Part shown: one piece after another, positions 62,339 to 64,000 of the stretch
How the letters are laid out: the number at the start of each line of letters is the position of its first letter
How positions within the stretch are numbered: position 1 is the first letter of the stretch
Assembly: GCA_031277805.1 (NCBI GenBank)
Contig: JAITLR010000015.1
Span: forward strand, 1-64,000
Reading direction: 5' to 3'
From: Comamonas sp.
GTDB taxonomy: Bacteria; Pseudomonadota; Gammaproteobacteria; Burkholderiales; Burkholderiaceae_C
DNA length: 64,000 nt
Notes under the pieces: model-generated
Told to the model about the DNA's origin: nothing
Database searches by the model: none
What the model saw: only the letters and a program-made list of their open reading frames with translations
Made by a program: the position numbers and the translations under genes

Positions 62339-64000
62339 GTGCGTCGTTTTCTGACCAGCTTGCCTTTGCGCTATAGCGCACTGGCCGTTTCCGCCTTGGT
62401 GCTATGCATCTCGCTCTATACCCTGATGACGTCCGGCAAGGGCCTATGGTGGCTGATTGCCGCAGCTTTGCTGGTGTTGCTGGGCCTATGGGATATGGCG
62501 CAAAAGCAGCACGCCATCTTGCGCAACTACCCCATCATGGGACATTTCCGTTTCATCTTCGAATTCATCCGTCCCGAGATTCGCCAGTACTTCATCGAAG
62601 GTGATACCGAAGCACAGCCTTTCTCGCGCGCCCAACGCTCGCTGGTCTATCAACGTGCAAAAGGCCAGGTGGACAACCGTCCCTTTGGCACGCAACTGGA
62701 CGTAGGTCAGCAGGGCTACGAATGGGTCAACCACTCCATGCAGCCCACGCGGCTGACTTCGCACGACTTTCGCGTCTGGATAGGCGGCACACCCGATGAG
62801 GCCCAGCAAGGCGCTGATCCCTGCAGCCGCCCTTATCACGCCAGCGTTTTCAATATCTCGGCCATGAGCTTCGGCGCGCTGTCGGGCAATGCGATTCAGG
62901 CGCTGAACCAGGGCGCCAAGATGGGAGGCTTCATTCACGATACGGGTGAAGGCTCCATCAGCCAATACCACCGCATGCATGGCGGCGATCTGATCTGGGA
63001 AGTGGCTTCGGGCTACTTTGGCTGCCGCAATGCGGATGGCACGTTCAGCGACGAGAAATTCATCGCCAACGCCACCGATCCACAGGTCAAGATGATCGAG
63101 ATCAAGCTCAGCCAGGGCGCCAAACCCGGCCATGGCGGCATGTTGCCAGGCGCCAAGGTCACTCCTGAAATTGCGGCTGCGCGCGGCATTCCGGTCGGCG
63201 TGGACTGCATTTCCCCCTCCAGTCACAGCGCGTTTTCCACGCCGATCGAGCTGATGCAGTTCATCGCCAAGCTGCGCCGCCTCTCGGGCGGCAAACCCAC
63301 GGGCTTCAAGTTCTGCGTGGGTCATCCCTGGGAATGGTTTGCCATGGTCAAGGCCATGCTGGAGACCGGCATCACGCCTGACTTCATCGTTGTCGACGGC
63401 GCCGAGGGCGGCACGGGCGCGGCGCCCGTGGAATTTGTCGACCATGTGGGCGTTCCGCTGCAGGAAGGCCTGCTGCTGGTGCACAACACCCTGTTGGGCG
63501 TGAATCTGCGCCAGCGCATCAAGATCGGCGCAGCGGGCAAGGTCATCACGGCCTTCGACATCGCCCGCATGATGGCCCTGGGCGCCGACTGGTGCAATTC
63601 GGGCCGCGGCTTCATGATGGCCCTGGGCTGCATCCAGGCCCAGACCTGCCATACCGGCACCTGCCCCACGGGCGTGACCACGCAGGACACCGTACGTCAG
63701 CAGGCACTGGTGGTACCTGACAAGGCCACACGCGTGGCCAATTTCCACAAAAACACCCTGCACGCGCTACAGGAGCTGGTGCAGGCCGCTGGCCTCAGGC
63801 ATCCCAACGACATCACGGCTCACCACATCGTGCGCCGGCTGGACGACAACCAGGTCAGCCTGCTGTCCAATCTGGTTCTGCGCGTGGAACCCGGCAGCCT
63901 GCTGCAGTCTCTGGACAAGCAGCACAAGGTGTTTCAGAACTACTGGCCACTGGCCACCGCCCAGAGTTTCCAACCGCTGCACGAGCCCATCCTCAAGCCA
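62339..64000 (+). CDS. FMN-binding glutamate-synthase family protein, truncated at the window edge
   Basis: An open frame of 554 codons that runs off the right end, starting with GTG at 62339 behind GGGGAG: MRRFLTSLPLRYSALAVSAL. Residues about 15-55 hold two membrane helices, then a GltS-like domain with NISAMSFGALSGNAIQALNQGA, HDTGEGSISQYH, DGAEGGTGAAPVEF and AADWCNSGRG-like GADWCNSGRGFMMALGC. The Cys cluster C-IQAQT-C-HTGT-C is the 3Fe-4S ligand set of glutamate synthase. No amidotransferase domain is present, so it is not GltB. The substrate is unknown. Confidence 0.87.
   Translation, partial: MRRFLTSLPLRYSALAVSALVLCISLYTLMTSGKGLWWLIAAALLVLLGLWDMAQKQHAILRNYPIMGHFRFIFEFIRPEIRQYFIEGDTEAQPFSRAQRSLVYQRAKGQVDNRPFGTQLDVGQQGYEWVNHSMQPTRLTSHDFRVWIGGTPDEAQQGADPCSRPYHASVFNISAMSFGALSGNAIQALNQGAKMGGFIHDTGEGSISQYHRMHGGDLIWEVASGYFGCRNADGTFSDEKFIANATDPQVKMIEIKLSQGAKPGHGGMLPGAKVTPEIAAARGIPVGVDCISPSSHSAFSTPIELMQFIAKLRRLSGGKPTGFKFCVGHPWEWFAMVKAMLETGITPDFIVVDGAEGGTGAAPVEFVDHVGVPLQEGLLLVHNTLLGVNLRQRIKIGAAGKVITAFDIARMMALGADWCNSGRGFMMALGCIQAQTCHTGTCPTGVTTQDTVRQQALVVPDKATRVANFHKNTLHALQELVQAAGLRHPNDITAHHIVRRLDDNQVSLLSNLVLRVEPGSLLQSLDKQHKVFQNYWPLATAQSFQPLHEPILKP

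Overview
The window comes from a high-GC betaproteobacterium of the Comamonadaceae, most likely Comamonas. The reasons are the gene families and their order (recG-oxyR-dps, thiL-pgpA-pncC, the GlpSTPQUV glycerol transporter), a short-chain dehydrogenase that closely resembles the 3beta/17beta-hydroxysteroid dehydrogenase of Comamonas testosteroni, and two families of intergenic repeats that I associate with this family. Assignments rest on motif reading and memory of protein families; no database search was run.

Layout. 1-815 (-): start of the spc ribosomal operon (rplN-rplX-rplE). 1254-13156: a glycerol regulon. A minus-strand operon glpS-glpT-glpP-glpQ-glpU-glpV-glpD imports glycerol by an ABC system and oxidises glycerol-3-phosphate. 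It is divergent from glpR-GNAT-glpK, whose genes overlap by ATGA, and an aquaporin Z gene lies convergent to glpK. 13256-25768: mostly housekeeping genes (phytase-like lipoprotein, proC, ubiA, PAP2 phosphatase, dps, oxyR, recG, HD-GYP phosphodiesterase, queA, Wzz-like protein, ung). 26350-31037 (-): a tryptophan operon trpE-aroQ-trpG-trpD-(48-residue membrane protein)-trpC, with a candidate Trp-codon leader peptide upstream of trpE. 31467-34176: a chalcone-isomerase-like protein, a SpeD-SpeE fusion and gph.

34258-40843 is the accessory region. An AT-rich stretch precedes a type I Baeyer-Villiger monooxygenase, an HSL-family esterase, a LuxR-type regulator, a decayed thiolase fragment, one short-chain dehydrogenase and the 3beta/17beta-HSD-like dehydrogenase. 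Together the enzymes could convert a ketone to an ester, the ester to an alcohol and the alcohol to a ketone; progesterone to testosterone acetate to testosterone to androstenedione is one steroid version. This is the best candidate for an undescribed system.

40998-48089: rpe, apaG, a Gcr-type membrane protein, thiL, a DUF4139 protein, pgpA, pncC. 48090-60363 (-): a complete, tightly overlapped Flp/Tad pilus operon (flp, tadV, tadE, rcpC, rcpA, tadZ, tadA, tadB, tadC, tadD, a DUF3613 protein, tadG). The tadE gene carries an 11-G homopolymer that could cause phase variation. 60784-64000: an XRE regulator, a UPF0149/SEC-C protein and a truncated FMN-binding glutamate-synthase-family protein.

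Two repeat families recur. One is a palindrome built on TTTGATAGC...AGCGCTT, found between genes, inside thiL and pgpA, and over the trpG stop codon. The other is a GC-rich hairpin element that always lies just 3' of a gene and in its sense orientation (after glpP, glpT, proC, trpE and the SEC-C gene). I found no tRNA, rRNA, CRISPR array, insertion sequence or prophage.
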